Origin: Methylophilaceae bacterium
GTDB taxonomy: Bacteria; Pseudomonadota; Gammaproteobacteria; Burkholderiales; Methylophilaceae
Assembly (NCBI GenBank): GCA_010031285.1
Contig: RHAY01000044.1
Coordinates: 1-5,730, forward strand
DNA: 5,730 bases
Direction: 5' to 3'
Part shown: positions 5,110 to 5,730 of the stretch, piece after piece
How the letters are laid out: each line of letters begins with the position of its first letter
Position numbering within the stretch: the stretch's first letter is position 1
Translations under genes and position numbers: made by a program
The notes under the pieces: model-generated
What the model was told of the DNA's origin: nothing
Databases searched by the model: none
What the model saw: only the letters and a program-made list of their open reading frames with translations

Positions 5110-5730
5110 ATGAACCCTCAAAAGCGGTTTAAAATTTTTGAAGCGTTATCAAAACATATATCGAATCCAACGACTGAACTTCATTATCAAACACCCTTTC
5201 AACTTCTGATCGCGGTGATTTTATCAGCGCAAGCAACGGACAAATCAGTTAACAAGGCCACTTTTCTGCTTTTTAATAAAGCTTCTGATGCAAAAGAACT
5301 TTCTCAACTGAAATTAAGTGATATTGAATCTTGCATAAAAACAATTGGACTTTATAAAACAAAGGCAAAAAATGTTCTTGAAACAGCAAAGATTTTGCAT
5401 ACCCAATTTAATGGCAAAGTACCTCATGATCGCTTATTACTTGAATCACTTCCCGGTGTAGGTCGAAAAACTGCAAATGTTATTTTAAATACAATTTTTA
5501 ATGAGCCAGCGATTGCAGTGGATACACATATATTTAGACTTGCTAATCGAATAAATTTAGCGCCAGGCGAAAATGTACTGCAAGTAGAAAAAAAATTGAT
5601 GAAAGTTACACCTAAAGAATTTTTAAAAGATGCACATCATTTACTAATTCTGCATGGGAGATATACCTGTACCGCAAGAGTTCCACAATGTAATGCTTGT
5701 GTGATTAATGATTTATGCGAGTATAAGAAA
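5110..5730 (+). CDS. nth: Endonuclease III, DNA glycosylase/AP lyase (cut by the window end)
   Basis: Base-excision repair enzyme that removes oxidised pyrimidines and cleaves the resulting abasic site; cytoplasmic. I translated 207 codons from the ATG at 5110 without meeting a stop; E. coli Nth has 211 residues, so only a few C-terminal residues are missing. The HhH motif LPGVGRKTAN (114-123) contains the catalytic Lys120, and VDTHIFR (137-143) contains the catalytic Asp138, both with E. coli numbering. The [4Fe-4S] loop is complete: C187-x6-C194-x2-C197-x5-C203. LLIAVILSAQATD (32-44) and LILHGRYTC (179-187) are further family signatures. It begins eight bases after rsxE, with no terminator or obvious promoter between them, so it is probably cotranscribed with rsx as in E. 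coli. No Shine-Dalgarno sequence is visible. Confidence 0.96.
   Translation, partial: MNPQKRFKIFEALSKHISNPTTELHYQTPFQLLIAVILSAQATDKSVNKATFLLFNKASDAKELSQLKLSDIESCIKTIGLYKTKAKNVLETAKILHTQFNGKVPHDRLLLESLPGVGRKTANVILNTIFNEPAIAVDTHIFRLANRINLAPGENVLQVEKKLMKVTPKEFLKDAHHLLILHGRYTCTARVPQCNACVINDLCEYKK

Overview
The window is a compact, one-directional operon on the + strand encoding a complete Rnf/Rsx membrane redox complex in the order rsxA-rsxB-rsxC-rsxD-rsxG-rsxE, followed by nth (endonuclease III). The last gene runs off the right edge of the window with no stop codon. All seven products align by memory with their Escherichia coli counterparts over most of their length, and the gene order is the same as in E. 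coli. I see no sign of a mobile element, CRISPR array, tRNA, rRNA or foreign insertion.

The organism is most likely a low-GC member of the Gammaproteobacteria or Betaproteobacteria. The rsxABCDGE-nth order and the protein sequences point to those classes. The base composition is clearly AT-rich (mid to upper 30s % G+C by eye, not computed), Lys is mostly AAA, and genes are packed with 0-10 bp gaps or a 4-bp overlap. A streamlined aquatic lineage such as low-GC Methylophilaceae would fit, but this is an inference and a gammaproteobacterium is not excluded.

Layout: 1-152 is a non-coding leader with a plausible sigma-70 promoter (95-123), a perfect TATAAT box (139-144) very close to the rsxA start, and short dyads. 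Then come rsxA (153-734), rsxB (735-1292), rsxC (1303-2826), rsxD (2828-3847), rsxG (3852-4475), rsxE (4472-5101) and nth (5110 to the window end). The longest gap inside the operon is 10 bp.

How the genes work together: in the known Rnf scheme, RsxC (flavin/NADH module plus two [4Fe-4S] clusters) and RsxB (Fe-S protein) exchange electrons with soluble carriers on the cytoplasmic side. RsxA and RsxE form a membrane pair holding an iron-sulfur cluster between four cysteines, and RsxD and RsxG carry covalent FMN on threonines. Electron flow is coupled to ion movement. All the cluster cysteines and both flavinylation threonines are present here, so the complex looks intact. Nth is an Fe-S base-excision repair enzyme and is probably cotranscribed.

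I did not find an undescribed system. The least expected signals are several perfect inverted repeats inside coding sequence (two in tandem in rsxC, one in rsxG, an 11-bp one in rsxE), some followed by T runs like intrinsic terminators, together with the near absence of Shine-Dalgarno sequences and six A8 tracts within genes.
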